Source of the DNA: Pseudodesulfovibrio cashew
GTDB taxonomy: Bacteria > Desulfobacterota > Desulfovibrionia > Desulfovibrionales > Desulfovibrionaceae
Direction: 5' to 3'
NCBI RefSeq assembly: GCF_009762795.1
Contig: NZ_CP046400.1
Coordinates: 3,369,501 to 3,433,500 of the forward strand
Length of the DNA: 64,000 bases
Shown: piece after piece, positions 9,261 to 17,557 of the stretch
Numbering within the stretch: the stretch's first letter is position 1
Layout of the letters: the number at the start of each line of letters is the position of its first letter
Program-made: the position numbers and the translations under genes
The notes under the pieces: generated by a model
Database searches by the model: none
The model's input: only the letters and a program-made list of their open reading frames with translations
Told to the model about the DNA's origin: nothing

Positions 9261-9777
9261 TTATTCGATCCTCGTGTTCTCGACCGTATCGTCAGCGTCA
9301 CCAATTAACTCGCCGCCCTTGTCCAATGCCTCAAGCACCCTGAGCAAGCTGCCCTTTCCGCTTCTGCCAGTGATAGCGTCCTTCAGCTCTACGAGCTTTT
9401 GGAAACCACCAAGGACGTTGTTGACATCCCTGGGGTCCGCAGGACCTGCGGATGTTTACCATCAAGCGGATATTGCCCACGTAGCGGACAAGGAAATATT
9501 GGAGGTTCTCGCCAATGACCTTACCGAGTTGCGATTTCGTCAGTTCGGCTTCCCGGTCGATCGCCTCGGCGACGTTCCGCCTGGCCTCGTCCCGTTGCTT
9601 CGGCCACTCTTCCGCTTTCCCGCGTTGCGACAACATGCTTGAAGACACGCAGTACTTCTTCGCCAGATCCTTGTACGATAGAAATCTGCGACCACCGTCC
9701 TCGCCTATCGGACCGTTGACGAACTCCGCCCTCACCGGCTCCCAATCGAGGCCCTTCCAGCCACATTTCTTGCTCAT
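9261..9777 (-). pseudogene. Small-terminase-like HTH protein, frameshifted
   Basis: Starts MSKKCGWKGLDWEPVRAEF with AAGGGAA upstream. An HTH region (YKDLAKKYCVSSSMLSQR) followed by a Trp/charged helix (EEWPKQRDEARRNVAEAIDRE) resembles phage small terminase or Nu1-like DNA-binding proteins. Around 9435-9445 the frame breaks; one base over it resumes as DVNNVLGGFQKLVELK and ends at TAA 9261-9263. Restored it would be about 170 aa. Small terminases recognise packaging sites, which would fit a phage satellite, but the assignment rests on general features. Confidence 0.5.
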
Positions 9778-10010
9778 CGCATTCCCTTGGCCTTTAAACG
9801 CTGAAATAAAGAAAAAAAAAGCTAAATACGCTTCCAAGCCGACAAAACAGGAGGGTTTCGGGACGGTTTTATCCCGAGGCCCTTACTTATTCGCCTCGGC
9901 GACCGTTTCGAGAGACTCGATCGCGAAAAAAAATGGAAAAAGATGAGGGAATGGGGGATGGAAGCCGGGAAGAGGCGGCGGGATTGGAGTGGTGGGAACT
10001 GGAAACGGAA

Positions 10011-10030
10011 AAGGCCCCGCCAGGGGCCTT
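10011..10030 (-). terminator. Intrinsic terminator after the 10072 gene
   Basis: AAGGCCCC-GCCA-GGGGCCTT hairpin followed on the minus strand by TTTTCC, 42 nt beyond the stop of the gene at 10072-10779. Confidence 0.7.
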
Positions 10031-10071
10031 CCTTCGGCGGCATAGGGGTCGCCAAGGTTTAGTTGGAGTGG

Positions 10072-10779
10072 TTAATCGTCGTTAGCGTCGATAAGCTCGT
10101 CGACCAGCTCGCTGGCGTAGTCTCTGGTATCAACAACGATACAACCGGCACTGTCACAACCACGGTCGTCAAGGACGTCACCCATCAGGCTCGTCAGGGC
10201 GGATACGGGATCGTCACCAAGGTCGTCCAGCGTGTAGGCAGGAGTATCACCAAGGGTGGTGTGCAACCGTCGGTGGCCTACCCTGAACGAGTCGGCGAAA
10301 TACTCGTCTGCGGTTATGATGTCGGCCTCCGCGACATCAACGTCGAAAATCCCGTCTGTCAGCTCCTCGAAGAAATCACCAGCCTCGGGGTCCACGTCAA
10401 AGTCAAACCCACCGACCCAGTTGTTGCCGTTCCACGACTCCTCGAAGCAGGCGCGGACACGGCCAAGCATTTTCATGTTCTTGTCGATCCAGTAGGCAAG
10501 GCTGTATGCGTCGGCCATGTTGCACACCACGTATTCTCCAACAAGATTGTTCCATACGTCACTGGAGCAACTCCCCCTCTCGTGGTGGCCACGGGTCACG
10601 ACGTAGATTTCGCCGTCACGCCAGTCAACCTGGAGGAAAATGTCCTCACTCTCGGTGCCACCAGCCAGGTTGTCGCGGACAATGCAATCGATGGCCGACT
10701 CCGGCTCAAAGCGGTTAACCATTTCGGCAACAACGTGCTTTGCGACTTCGTTGTTTGTCTTTTCGTTCACATTCCTCAT
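10072..10779 (-). CDS. Element protein of unknown function, acidic
   Basis: 235 aa, start chosen by CAAGGAGATTGAG before ATG. Strongly acidic, especially from residue 140 (FDFDVDPEAGDFFEEL, DADIITADEYFAD) to the tail (ELVDELIDANDD). It has no signal peptide, TM segment or motif I recognise. Acidic proteins of this size in mobile elements can be anti-restriction or DNA-mimic proteins; that is a guess. It is transcribed from a promoter-operator whose core is repeated exactly upstream of the gene at 19710. Confidence 0.65.
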   Translation of the reverse strand: MRNVNEKTNNEVAKHVVAEMVNRFEPESAIDCIVRDNLAGGTESEDIFLQVDWRDGEIYVVTRGHHERGSCSSDVWNNLVGEYVVCNMADAYSLAYWIDKNMKMLGRVRACFEESWNGNNWVGGFDFDVDPEAGDFFEELTDGIFDVDVAEADIITADEYFADSFRVGHRRLHTTLGDTPAYTLDDLGDDPVSALTSLMGDVLDDRGCDSAGCIVVDTRDYASELVDELIDANDD

Positions 10780-10823
10780 TCTCAATCTCCTTGTTTTTGG
10801 GGCGGTCCTCACCGCCGTTGATA

Positions 10824-10858
10824 GTGTGAATATTTCACACCACAAACACAAAAGTCAA
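10824..10858 (-). promoter_or_regulatory. Sigma-70-type promoter with embedded palindromic operator (copy 1)
   Basis: On the minus strand: TTGACT (10853-10858), 17 nt, AAATAT (10830-10835). The -10 lies inside GTGTGAAATATTCACAC (10824-10840). A GC hairpin (10801-10816) follows in the leader before the ribosome site. Same architecture and identical 17-mer as 19634-19668. Confidence 0.75.
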
Positions 10859-10965
10859 GTTTTTAGGGCGTCCAAAGCAATATTTTCTTGATTTAGAAAA
10901 ACCAGTGAGCGCCAGGATATTTTACTGATTCAAAGCCCTTTTTGGCTGATGAAAGAGAAGAAAAA

Positions 10966-10983
10966 GGCCCCCGGATGGGGGCC
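10966..10983 (-). terminator. Intrinsic terminator after the DUF4258 gene
   Basis: GGCCCCC-N4-GGGGGCC hairpin, followed by TTTTTCTT in the minus direction, 125 nt beyond the stop at 11108. Confidence 0.75.
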
Positions 10984-11107
10984 AAAAATCGAGATATGCC
11001 TCGCTCTCGGGTGGTGTTCCCTGGCAGGTGGTGTCCCCGCTTGTGAGCAACGTTGGTTCGGCCGCCCCGAGCCACGCGGGGGGGGCCATGGAGGGAAATT
11101 CCCTCCG

Positions 11108-11374
11108 TCAAATCACGGAGCAGGTCGGGTCGCGTGTTCGGCGACGCGGCTCGTATGCCGCTCCGATGTTGTCATGGGGTCGGCCGTTGTAGACGGTCAC
11201 GAGCCTCAATCCGTTTTTGCACGGCACTGTCACTGCCGTGAACCCCAGAAGATAGTGCCTGGTGGCGCCCAGCCATCCAGGACTTTTCTCGCCCATGGCA
11301 ACACATGCCAAGGCGGTAGGTGCAACGATGTTGCGTTCTTGCATACGGGAATAAGCATGCTTCGTAACAATCAC
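11108..11374 (-). CDS. DUF4258-like small protein
   Basis: 88 aa from a GTG start with GAAGGAGG nine bases upstream. The order KHAYSRMQERNI (HAxxRMxER), a central Gly-containing turn, and LVTVYNG near the end is the pattern of DUF4258 proteins, some of which are toxin-like and related in fold to small RNase toxins. No antitoxin gene is visible next to it. Function not established. Confidence 0.65.
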   Translation of the reverse strand: MIVTKHAYSRMQERNIVAPTALACVAMGEKSPGWLGATRHYLLGFTAVTVPCKNGLRLVTVYNGRPHDNIGAAYEPRRRTRDPTCSVI

Positions 11375-11507
11375 ATTGATAGCGCCTCCTTCGGTCTATA
11401 CCAACCTGCCAATCCATTTCCCTGATCATACCACCAGCCAACGGCCGATCGCCACTTTTCAGCCGCAAAAAATGGCCTTGGAGGAAGGAAATCGAAGGGA
11501 AAAAGAA

Positions 11508-11605
11508 CGAAAAAAAAGAAGGGCAAGGATCCAAAAAGGATACTCGCCCCCCTTCACTCGGTTTCTACTTCCCCTAGTCATCTGGGGACGCGGGGGGAAA
11601 CAGGG
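11508..11605 (-). terminator. Repeated hairpin/terminator element, copy R5
   Basis: On the minus strand, directly after the stop at 11611: CTGTTTCCCCCC, an inner TCCCC/GGGGA hairpin, GAGTGAAGGGGGGC, then a second stem (11521-11549) and a T-tract (11508-11520). Same plan as R1-R4. Confidence 0.6.
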
Positions 11606-11610
11606 TATAG

Positions 11611-11979
11611 CTAACACCCATCGCGACATTCCCAGGACAGAACCCTGTTCACGCGGAACGATGTCACGAACGAGTCGAGGTCGTATTCGTAGACACACCC
11701 GTCAACAGTCACATGCGGATCCCCGAATGACGCGTCGATGTGCGGCGCGAGAATGCGCAGGACATGCGAAAACAGATCGAAGTCCTCTCCGCACGTCTCG
11801 TCGTAGTGATAGCCAGTCGCAATGCGGTGAATATCCATTACCGCATCGACAACCTTGTCGAGACTGTTAACAGTAAGACGCTCGCGCAGCATCTTGACGG
11901 CCTCGTCGTACGTCAGTTCCGGGGTGTCATCGAAGACGTTGATAACACCGTTAAACAACTTGATTGCGAGATCGGACAT
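11611..11979 (-). CDS. Element protein of unknown function
   Basis: 122 aa. Begins MSDLAIKLFNGVINVFDD, two nucleotides after the upstream stop (TAG at 11982-11984), so translation is probably coupled. Mostly helical, acidic, soluble; a His/Asp-containing middle (DIHRIATGYHYDETC). No family recognised. Second gene of the operon started by promoter module B. Confidence 0.65.
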   Translation of the reverse strand: MSDLAIKLFNGVINVFDDTPELTYDEAVKMLRERLTVNSLDKVVDAVMDIHRIATGYHYDETCGEDFDLFSHVLRILAPHIDASFGDPHVTVDGCVYEYDLDSFVTSFRVNRVLSWECRDGC

Positions 11980-11981
11980 GA

Positions 11982-12245
11982 CTACACCCCCACCCTTCTC
12001 AAGCTTCCCTCGTCGGTCATGACGTACCGGCGACCGTACGAGCTGACAACGACGTCACCCGGCCCGTGCGAACAATCCGAAAGCTCCGGCCGCACAACCC
12101 TCCGCTTCCCGACAAGCTCGTAGCCCCATACCGTCTTCCTGACTTTCTTCCCGTTTCCGTCGTCGACCAGGGCCGTCTTCACATGCCGGCGGAACCGCTG
12201 CGTTTCGACCATGTTCTTGACGTGCAAAACCATTACTCTTGCCAT
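11982..12245 (-). CDS. Small basic element protein of unknown function
   Basis: 87 aa with CCAAGGAGAAAAAC before the ATG. N-terminus rich in Arg/Lys (VETQRFRRHVKTALVDDG), then YELVGKRRVV and a C-terminal beta-like stretch. No known domain. First gene of a two-gene operon. Confidence 0.65.
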   Translation of the reverse strand: MARVMVLHVKNMVETQRFRRHVKTALVDDGNGKKVRKTVWGYELVGKRRVVRPELSDCSHGPGDVVVSSYGRRYVMTDEGSLRRVGV

Positions 12246-12285
12246 GTTTTTCTCCTTGGCCGCGTTTTCGATGCGGTCCTTGCCT

Positions 12286-12321
12286 ACTTATTCGCCGCCA
12301 AGGGGTCAGCTCTTGCAAAAA
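12286..12321 (-). promoter_or_regulatory. Conserved upstream module B
   Basis: On the minus strand TTTTTGCAAGAG, 13 nt, GGCGAATAAGT, ending 40 nt before the ATG at 12245. Module C (17831-17866) has the same two blocks, the same internal spacing and the same 40-nt distance to its gene. Probably a promoter or activator site. Confidence 0.6.
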
Positions 12322-12351
12322 CGGACCGTCAGAAGCCAAAAAAAGGAGAAA

Positions 12352-12424
12352 AAGATGAAAAAAAGGAACCGCCCCCCTTCATTTTGGGTGCGGTTCCGGG
12401 CGGGGGAAACGGCCAGGATGGGCC
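12352..12424 (-). terminator. Repeated hairpin/terminator element, copy R4
   Basis: On the minus strand: CCGTTTCCCCCGCCC, then GGAACCGC...GCGGTTCC (8-bp stem enclosing TGAAGGGGG) and TTTTTTTC. It lies about 95 nt beyond the stop of the gene at 12518. Confidence 0.65.
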
Positions 12425-12517
12425 GTCGCGGTATCGCCGACAGGCGGTGCCGAAACATGTGAAGCAACGCGGAATGCGTTACGGTACGTCCCGCGGGACG
12501 TGCCGAAACAATACGGA

Positions 12518-12832
12518 TTACGGCTTTGGTTTGATGAAAAAGATCTTGTGATAGCCCTCTGCGTAGAACCGGTTGAGATCTGGCTGGATACCCGGGGCCA
12601 GGAGCGCCCCCGGAAGGACGAAGCCGAGGACGATGGCCTCTGCCTCGCCTGGCCAGATACCGGTCCAGCGTGAGAATGCGGGGTCATGGCCGTAGCATTC
12701 ACACTGGCAACGTTGGAGGCCGCAAACGGAACACCGTTCGACCTCGCATCCGTTGCGGTGCGGAGTGCAAGGCTCGACTCCGCAGGAGGGGCATCGTGAA
12801 AGGCCGGCGAGATGGCTTGTTTTCCGTGTCAT
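12518..12832 (-). CDS. Zinc-ribbon small protein
   Basis: 104 aa, AGGAGGTGA upstream. Cys-rich N-terminus (CPSCG, CEVERCSVCG, CQCEC) followed by HDPAFSRWTGIWPGEAEA and a DLNRF...G-Y-H-K-FF ending. I recall this layout from widespread hypothetical proteins; the Cys pairs should bind zinc. Its start overlaps the upstream stop (ATGA), so it is coupled to the gene at 12829-13200. Confidence 0.7.
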   Translation of the reverse strand: MTRKTSHLAGLSRCPSCGVEPCTPHRNGCEVERCSVCGLQRCQCECYGHDPAFSRWTGIWPGEAEAIVLGFVLPGALLAPGIQPDLNRFYAEGYHKIFFIKPKP

Positions 12833-13200
12833 GCTTCACCTCCTGGGATCCTGTCCCAGCCCTTGAGTTCGAACTTGATGACCACTTTTCCGGGCCACAT
12901 GTCCGACTCCGACCAGCCTCCGGCATCGATCATATCAGTCAGCAATTTGAGGAATTCTGGGACGGAAACCTGCACAATCTCGATCTTGTCGATCGTGATC
13001 CCGACATCTGTCCGGCCTCCGGAGAAAGCGAGATAGCGTTCGTTGTCCTGCATGTCGATGCCGACACCAGTCGGAGCCGCCGACCCCGCAAGTTTGGCGC
13101 AGTGAAAAAGCGCCCGGATCAGACCATGCTTGGTCGGATTGTCAACGAGATCACCGACCAGTTCGTATTTTTGCGTATCAGAGAGGGGAAATCCTTTCAT
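12829..13200 (-). CDS. Element protein of unknown function
   Basis: 123 aa with AGAAGGAGG before the ATG. Soluble, mixed alpha/beta, ending IKFELKGWDRIPGGEA. No motif recognised. Lies between the RuvC-like gene and the zinc-ribbon gene, overlapping the latter by 4 nt, so it belongs to a resolvase-containing operon. Confidence 0.65.
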   Translation of the reverse strand: MKGFPLSDTQKYELVGDLVDNPTKHGLIRALFHCAKLAGSAAPTGVGIDMQDNERYLAFSGGRTDVGITIDKIEIVQVSVPEFLKLLTDMIDAGGWSESDMWPGKVVIKFELKGWDRIPGGEA

Positions 13201-13266
13201 GAGGCCTCCTTCTTGGGTTCAACGAGCATTGTGCTCACACCCCAAAAATCGGTCAACACATCTCCG

Positions 13267-13776
13267 TCACTCGTCTTTTTGTTTCCATGCGAGATAAGCC
13301 GCGGCGGCATCTGCGGCGTGTTCGAGACGGCATTTTGCTTTCGGCCATGGAGCTGATGGCCACCTCCGCTTCGCCGCATCTATCATATCGTCCTTTTCGC
13401 CCTTTCCCGCCCCGAGAAACGCGATTTTCCCGTCCCTGGGCCGGGTCGTGTGGAGCGTCAGCCCCGCCCCTGCACACGTCCCGATCACAACTCCGGCCGC
13501 AAGGCGCATCGCCTGGACGGCGTTCATTGATTTGGACCCCTCAAGAGGCATTTCGGCGACGACTTCAGCCGGAGAGAATCGGCTGATGAGGGAAAGAAGT
13601 TCGGACGACAACCCCCGAGCGGCTGCCTCCAGGGCGACATACTTTGCAGCTCCCTTCGGCGGCTTCGTTTGCACGGTCCCGGCGGCGACGATCTCGTCAC
13701 CGTCGAACACGCACCATCCGAGATTTTTCAGGGGAACATCCAGGGCCAACACAGGCCTTTCTTCTACTTGTTTCAA
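13267..13776 (-). CDS. RuvC-like Holliday junction resolvase
   Basis: 169 aa. RNase-H-fold signature: ALDVPLKNLGW (first Asp plus GW), VVAEMPL (Glu), a KDDMIDA helix and a C-terminal EHAADAAAAYLA (Asp). These match the four acidic residues of the RuvC/phage resolvase family that cuts four-way DNA junctions. The start is a TTG that overlaps the stop (TGA) of an upstream reading frame ending DEELQEALDESDS, which suggests translational coupling. In the element it would resolve replication or recombination intermediates. Confidence 0.78.
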   Translation of the reverse strand: MKQVEERPVLALDVPLKNLGWCVFDGDEIVAAGTVQTKPPKGAAKYVALEAAARGLSSELLSLISRFSPAEVVAEMPLEGSKSMNAVQAMRLAAGVVIGTCAGAGLTLHTTRPRDGKIAFLGAGKGEKDDMIDAAKRRWPSAPWPKAKCRLEHAADAAAAYLAWKQKDE

Positions 13777-14640
13777 CTATCACTTTCATCCAGTGCCTCC
13801 TGGAGTTCTTCGTCATCAGGTCCTTTGCCTTCCCGGGGGCGGCAGCCCCCGGCTCTTGCTCCTGCGTCTGCAAGCTTTTTTTATTTTCCCCTTTATTTCC
13901 TTTTCATTTGATTTCATTTATTTTTTTATATCCTTTCGCCGCTACAAAGGGGCGGTGGGCCTTTGCCTTTGCCGCCCAGGAACTCGGCAACGGCGGTCAG
14001 AAAAGCGAAGCCTGGCGCGGCCTCGAGGCTTCGTGTCCCCGGCGGCCGGAAGTGGTCTTGTCGTCCTGGGCTATACGCTCGTACTCGGCTGGGCCAGTCT
14101 TAATTCCGCCGAGCGGGATGACGTGGCCTTAGAACCCGTCGACAGCCGATTTGGGTCCGCCATCGACCGGCGGCACTGTTGGAGATGGGCGCATCGGCCA
14201 CAGATTGCGTTGTTCGCGTTGCAGATCGCTGAGGCAAAACAGCCGGGGCCGCCGCCGCGCCGCCCCCCCCATCCTAAAACAGTGGTTCCCCCTTTGGGGG
14301 AACTGGATTGACGATCTCGAAATGATCTTGGATTTTTTTGATGGCTGGTGAAAAGGGAAGGTGGGCCATTCGATTTTTACGAGAATGTGGTCTGGCTTCC
14401 GTTCTGACGGGTTCTTCGGATTGTTCATAGGGACAGGTTCACGAGGGCAACAGAAAAGGCCGTGGCGGCCTGTTTTTTGAACGATTCGGCGGTATGGCTG
14501 ATCTATTCAGAACGGCGCATCGCCACTTCTTCCTTTCATCAGCCATCTTGAAATCAAAACGGACGCTCTTCGTACGTAATTATTCTGTAAACTAAACACG
14601 AGATTTGTATGATTCCACGAATCCAAAGGCTGACAATGAT
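13777..14640. other. Stretch without an intact gene; eroded coding fragments
   Basis: The minus strand holds several coherent but broken frames: GHVIPLGGIKTGPAEYERI (about 14120 down), FAFLTAVAEFLGGKGKG (about 14000), a 3' tail DEELQEALDESDS ending at 13773, and MNNPKNPSERKPDH (14428) that one base over continues as KKIQDHFEIVNPVPPKG to a stop at 14274. Also hairpins at about 13833-13852 and 14283-14301 (GTTCCCCC-TTT-GGGGGAAC) and a T-rich block on the plus strand (13876-13932). Confidence 0.5.
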
Positions 14641-14652
14641 TTCCGGCGATTA

Positions 14653-14747
14653 TTTTTTGGGCAATATCACCGCCATTTCGAGCTGGTTTTTTGGAAAATA
14701 TCACCGACTTTTTTGGGAAATATCACCATTGCGCCGAAAAGTGATAT
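14653..14747 (+). other. Iteron-type replication origin
   Basis: Three direct repeats of TTTTTTGGnnAATATCACC (starting at about 14653, 14687 and 14709) followed by an inverted core, GTGATAT (14741-14747), next to the rep promoter. Direct iterons plus an inverted half-site upstream of rep is the usual plan of iteron plasmids. Confidence 0.75.
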
Positions 14748-14766
14748 AAAAATACAAGTTCACACA

Positions 14767-14796
14767 TTGACTTTTAGTTAGTTATCTAGATATTTT
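14767..14796 (+). promoter_or_regulatory. Putative rep promoter
   Basis: TTGACT (14767-14772), 17-18 nt, ATATTT/TATTTT (14790-14796). A half-operator GTTCACAC (14758-14765), matching half of the element operator, lies just upstream. Confidence 0.5.
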
Positions 14797-14841
14797 TTTA
14801 GTTATGGAGGCGACAAGATCAATCAAAAAGGAGATTTCAAG

Positions 14842-16125
14842 ATGGTTAAAGACAAGGTGAACAGGGTCGCCCCGGTTATCAAGCAGCTCCGGGAACTGTC
14901 AGACCGACCCCAAAGCCCGGTTGCCTCCGGCGACATCATGCACTTGCGGTACGAAACGACCAGGATGACATACGAGGTATCGAGTACCAGTCCGCTCCCC
15001 AGGCAGTGTGACGTCAAAATCTACTACTACTGCCTCGGTGTCAGGCAGCAGCAAGAGTATGACGGAGGCGACAGGAACCGTGTCTCCCTGTCTATCCTCG
15101 ATATTTTGAAGGGATGCGGCATGTCGAAGTCGAGACAGAACTACGATAACGTTGTCGAGGCGTTGCGGCGATACAACGATTTGCGAATGCGCCTCAAGTA
15201 CAAAGACGCTTCCGGGATCGCAGAGGACTGGTTTGGCTTGTTTGACGCAAGAATCCGCGACCGGAACGTTGAATTGATATTTTCCGATTTTTATCTCGAG
15301 GCGCTTGAGGCAGATGACGCAAACACCCACTTTCTGGCCCTTGAGCACATTGCAGGACTGACCGGCCTGGCAATCCAGATTTATGCGATGATGCAGACGC
15401 ACCTGTTCAGCGTGACAGACAAAGTCCGGCCCTACAAGGAAAAGGCAAGGCTGATCACACGCAAGCTGTTCGGCGAGGACCGTGGCCGCGAACTGCCAGT
15501 CAGTTCCGCCCTGACGCACTACGTCAAGCCGGCCCTTGAACGCATCGAGCGGGAAACGGGTTGGGAAATAAGAGTCGAGAAGGATGGCCGAGGCGAAGAC
15601 TGCATGTGGACATTCTCGACGAAAGAAATCCCCAACTCATTTCGCGTTGCCGGTCTGACAAAAGAAGACGAGGCTATGATCCGTGGCAACAATGACCATA
15701 CAGTCGAGACAACTTCCACGCAACCGGCTTCAACCGAACTACCCGACGCTGTAATCCGTGCAATCCCAGAAAAATACCGTGCTGACAAAAAGCTCCGCGA
15801 GGTGCTGAACGACCTGTTGACAAGGACGGAAGAGCGAAACGTCATCGTCTTGTGTGAGTCTATAAACACAAGGAAAGTCAAGAATTTTGCGGCAGTTGTA
15901 ATGGGTATGCACAATACCGGCACCCTCCTGGAACAGGCAAAAAAGGTCGGTGCGAACAGGCGCATCAAGACGTTCGATGAGACTCTCAAGAAGCGCCTCG
16001 ATGCCGCAGCGTACGTGATTGATTGCGGTGAGGAATTCTTCGTAGAGACGTGCAAGGCCAGAGGGGTAACGCCGGAGCAGGTCAGGGAATACGTCGCCAA
16101 AAATCAGGCTAACGACAAAGCGTAG
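14842..16125 (+). CDS. Replication initiator protein (Rep_3/RepA-like winged helix)
   Basis: 427 aa with AAAAGGAGA before the ATG. The region 25-200 (MTYEVSSTSPLPRQCDVKIYY...SLSILDILKGCG...YDNVVEALRRYNDLRM) has the look of the winged-helix initiators of iteron plasmids, with a second domain to about 250 and a charged helical C-terminus. The iterons immediately upstream support the role: binding iterons, opening the origin and loading a helicase such as the DnaB-like protein at 18847. It ends at a bidirectional terminator facing a converging gene. Confidence 0.75.
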   Translation: MVKDKVNRVAPVIKQLRELSDRPQSPVASGDIMHLRYETTRMTYEVSSTSPLPRQCDVKIYYYCLGVRQQQEYDGGDRNRVSLSILDILKGCGMSKSRQNYDNVVEALRRYNDLRMRLKYKDASGIAEDWFGLFDARIRDRNVELIFSDFYLEALEADDANTHFLALEHIAGLTGLAIQIYAMMQTHLFSVTDKVRPYKEKARLITRKLFGEDRGRELPVSSALTHYVKPALERIERETGWEIRVEKDGRGEDCMWTFSTKEIPNSFRVAGLTKEDEAMIRGNNDHTVETTSTQPASTELPDAVIRAIPEKYRADKKLREVLNDLLTRTEERNVIVLCESINTRKVKNFAAVVMGMHNTGTLLEQAKKVGANRRIKTFDETLKKRLDAAAYVIDCGEEFFVETCKARGVTPEQVREYVAKNQANDKA

Positions 16126-16135
16126 CACACAAGAA

Positions 16136-16153
16136 AGCCCCCGCCAGGGGGCT
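16136..16153. terminator. Bidirectional terminator between rep and the 16208 gene
   Basis: AGCCCCC-GCCA-GGGGGCT, followed by TTCTTCTTTC on the plus strand; 11 nt after the rep stop. Confidence 0.75.
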
Positions 16154-16207
16154 TCTTCTTTCTTCATTTTCCTTCCCTTTTCACCAGCCACCATCCAACC
16201 AGGTATA

Positions 16208-16684
16208 TCAGTCGTCCCAGGACGATCCGCAGCCGAAATCGTCATCAAAGGACGAGCACCCGATGCCGTCATCAAACGACGAGCTCCCGCATCCGCAGAT
16301 ATCGTCATCAATCCCAATTGACGAACACCCGCAAAAATCGTCGTCAAAAGCCGAGGTCGAACTCGACCAATCATCGTCGGACGAAAACATGAAGCTATCA
16401 TCCGAACTCGATGACCAGTCGTCATCAGCGAATGGATCATGGTAGATATTGCAAGGTAGATGGCTGTAAATCGGAGAATAGTACAGGTCGTCATTATTCA
16501 AAAAATCGTCGTCATGAAACATGTCATCCGAAGACCTGGTCCCTATTTCATCGCCAAACATCGACTGCCATCCGTCCCCACCATCAGCCTCACCGGCCGA
16601 CCAGTTCGTCGTCACGCCGCCACCGTTGCTGACAAGCGCCCCAAACAGCACAGCCGCCCCAAGTATCATAATCACGATCTCCAT
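16208..16684 (-). CDS. Membrane-anchored protein with Asp/Ser/Cys repeat tail
   Basis: 158 aa from MEIVIMILGAAVLF. Residues 2-20 form one hydrophobic anchor or signal segment. The rest is low complexity and very acidic: DDDWSSSSDD units, then four units with FDDD/IDDD and Cys-Gly-Cys (DDDFCGC, DDDICGC, DDGIGC, DDDFGC). The repeats could bind metal or form disulfides outside the cell. No family recognised. Convergent with rep. Confidence 0.55.
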   Translation of the reverse strand: MEIVIMILGAAVLFGALVSNGGGVTTNWSAGEADGGDGWQSMFGDEIGTRSSDDMFHDDDFLNNDDLYYSPIYSHLPCNIYHDPFADDDWSSSSDDSFMFSSDDDWSSSTSAFDDDFCGCSSIGIDDDICGCGSSSFDDGIGCSSFDDDFGCGSSWDD

Positions 16685-16850
16685 CTTGCTTCCCCTTTTT
16701 CTTTTTTCCTCTCCATTCACACAATCGCTCGATTCAGCGCCTGAGCCCAGAGATTTCTCCACCTTATTGTGTCATAACCCATCTTTTTTATTCTTTTTTC
16801 ATCTTTTAGGGGTGTTACGGCCGATCCGGTTTTTCCGGGTGCAGGTGCGT

Positions 16851-16887
16851 TTTTTTGCAAGAGTCGCTGTGTAGCCGGCAAATAGGT
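16851..16887 (+). promoter_or_regulatory. Conserved upstream module D
   Basis: TTTTTTGCAAGAG, then GGCAAATAGGT with the same internal distance as modules B and C (24 nt from the end of the first block to the end of the second). Confidence 0.5.
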
Positions 16888-16905
16888 GAGTATGACACAC
16901 GAAAA

Positions 16906-17203
16906 ATGATTTAAATCGGCAGAGGATGCGCTGCGGTGGTTGATCGCGGCGCGTGACACGGCGGGGACCGTCGGGTCAGTGACTGGGAGATGTGTTGCAG
17001 ACGGAGAACTCGGGCTGACGCCTGATGGGGACGTGTTCCGCCCGTCTGCAGAAGACCGGATCCACACGCGACGCGACCTGGAGATGGTGATGGACGGCGG
17101 GATGGGCCGGAGATGCGCAAGGTCCTGGCCGTTTACCTCGATTGCGAATGCGTCCGGACGTACCCGGAAGACGAGGACGGCGAACGGCGGCCGGGGGCGG
17201 TAG
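16906..17203 (+). pseudogene. Probable broken small gene after module D
   Basis: A coherent frame (SAEDALRWLIAARDTAGTVGS...DRIHTRRDLEMVMDGGMG) runs from about 16914 but lacks a proper start. The ATG at 16906 reads ATG-ATT-TAA; removing one T would give M-I-K-S-A-E-D-A-L-R-W. An internal TTG (16940) is in frame. The frame overlaps the next gene and ends at 17203. Confidence 0.4.
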
Positions 17204-17493
17204 ACTACGTGGTGTATTGGAGGCGGTGTTCCAGACAATACGCCAACCGGCTGATCACGCAGATGCTGGACGTCGTCGAGAACAACTTGTGGCGGTACGA
17301 TATGCTCTACGAATGCCCCTACCCTGTTCGCGGCGACATACGTCGGTCGGACGTTGACGAGGGCGGCGGCGTTCGGGCAGTGCGCCAGGTAGTCACGGAA
17401 GAAGATCTCGAGGCGGCAGCCGAATACTACTCCGCCGAGGAGCTGGAGGCGGCGGGGATAGAAATTGTCCGCGGGGAACAGAGTTGTCACTGA
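17113..17493 (+). CDS. Element protein of unknown function
   Basis: 126 aa, MRKVLAVYLDCECVRTYPED. Acidic with Tyr/Arg-rich middle (YVVYWRRCSRQYANRL) and helical C-terminus (EEDLEAAAEYYSAEELEAAG). No recognised domain. The stop is followed by a strong terminator. Confidence 0.6.
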   Translation: MRKVLAVYLDCECVRTYPEDEDGERRPGAVDYVVYWRRCSRQYANRLITQMLDVVENNLWRYDMLYECPYPVRGDIRRSDVDEGGGVRAVRQVVTEEDLEAAAEYYSAEELEAAGIEIVRGEQSCH

Positions 17494-17499
17494 TCAAGT

Positions 17500-17537
17500 C
17501 GGCCGCGGGTTTCTGGTTTATCCGCGGCCGCTTTTTT
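17500..17537 (+). terminator. Intrinsic terminator
   Basis: CGGCCGCGG...CCGCGGCCG hairpin and T6, right after the stop at 17493. Confidence 0.8.
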
Positions 17538-17557
17538 CGGGGGTTGCGAGAGCCCTT

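Noticed and set aside
9857..9865. TTCGGGACG as a left attachment-site copy
   Set aside because: Only nine bases match the tRNA-Pro fragment and the downstream T-arm sequence is absent; the match lies in a local TCGGGA/TCCCGA hairpin.
10063..10821. 252-codon plus-strand frame opposite the acidic element gene
   Set aside because: The minus-strand gene has a ribosome site, promoter-operator and terminator; the plus frame has none.
13448..14311. 287-codon plus-strand frame in the element
   Set aside because: It runs antisense to the RuvC-like gene and through eroded minus-strand fragments, with no ribosome site or recognisable domain.
14653..14747. CRISPR array
   Set aside because: Only three short repeats with unequal spacing directly before rep; this is the iteron pattern. 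No Cas genes in the window.
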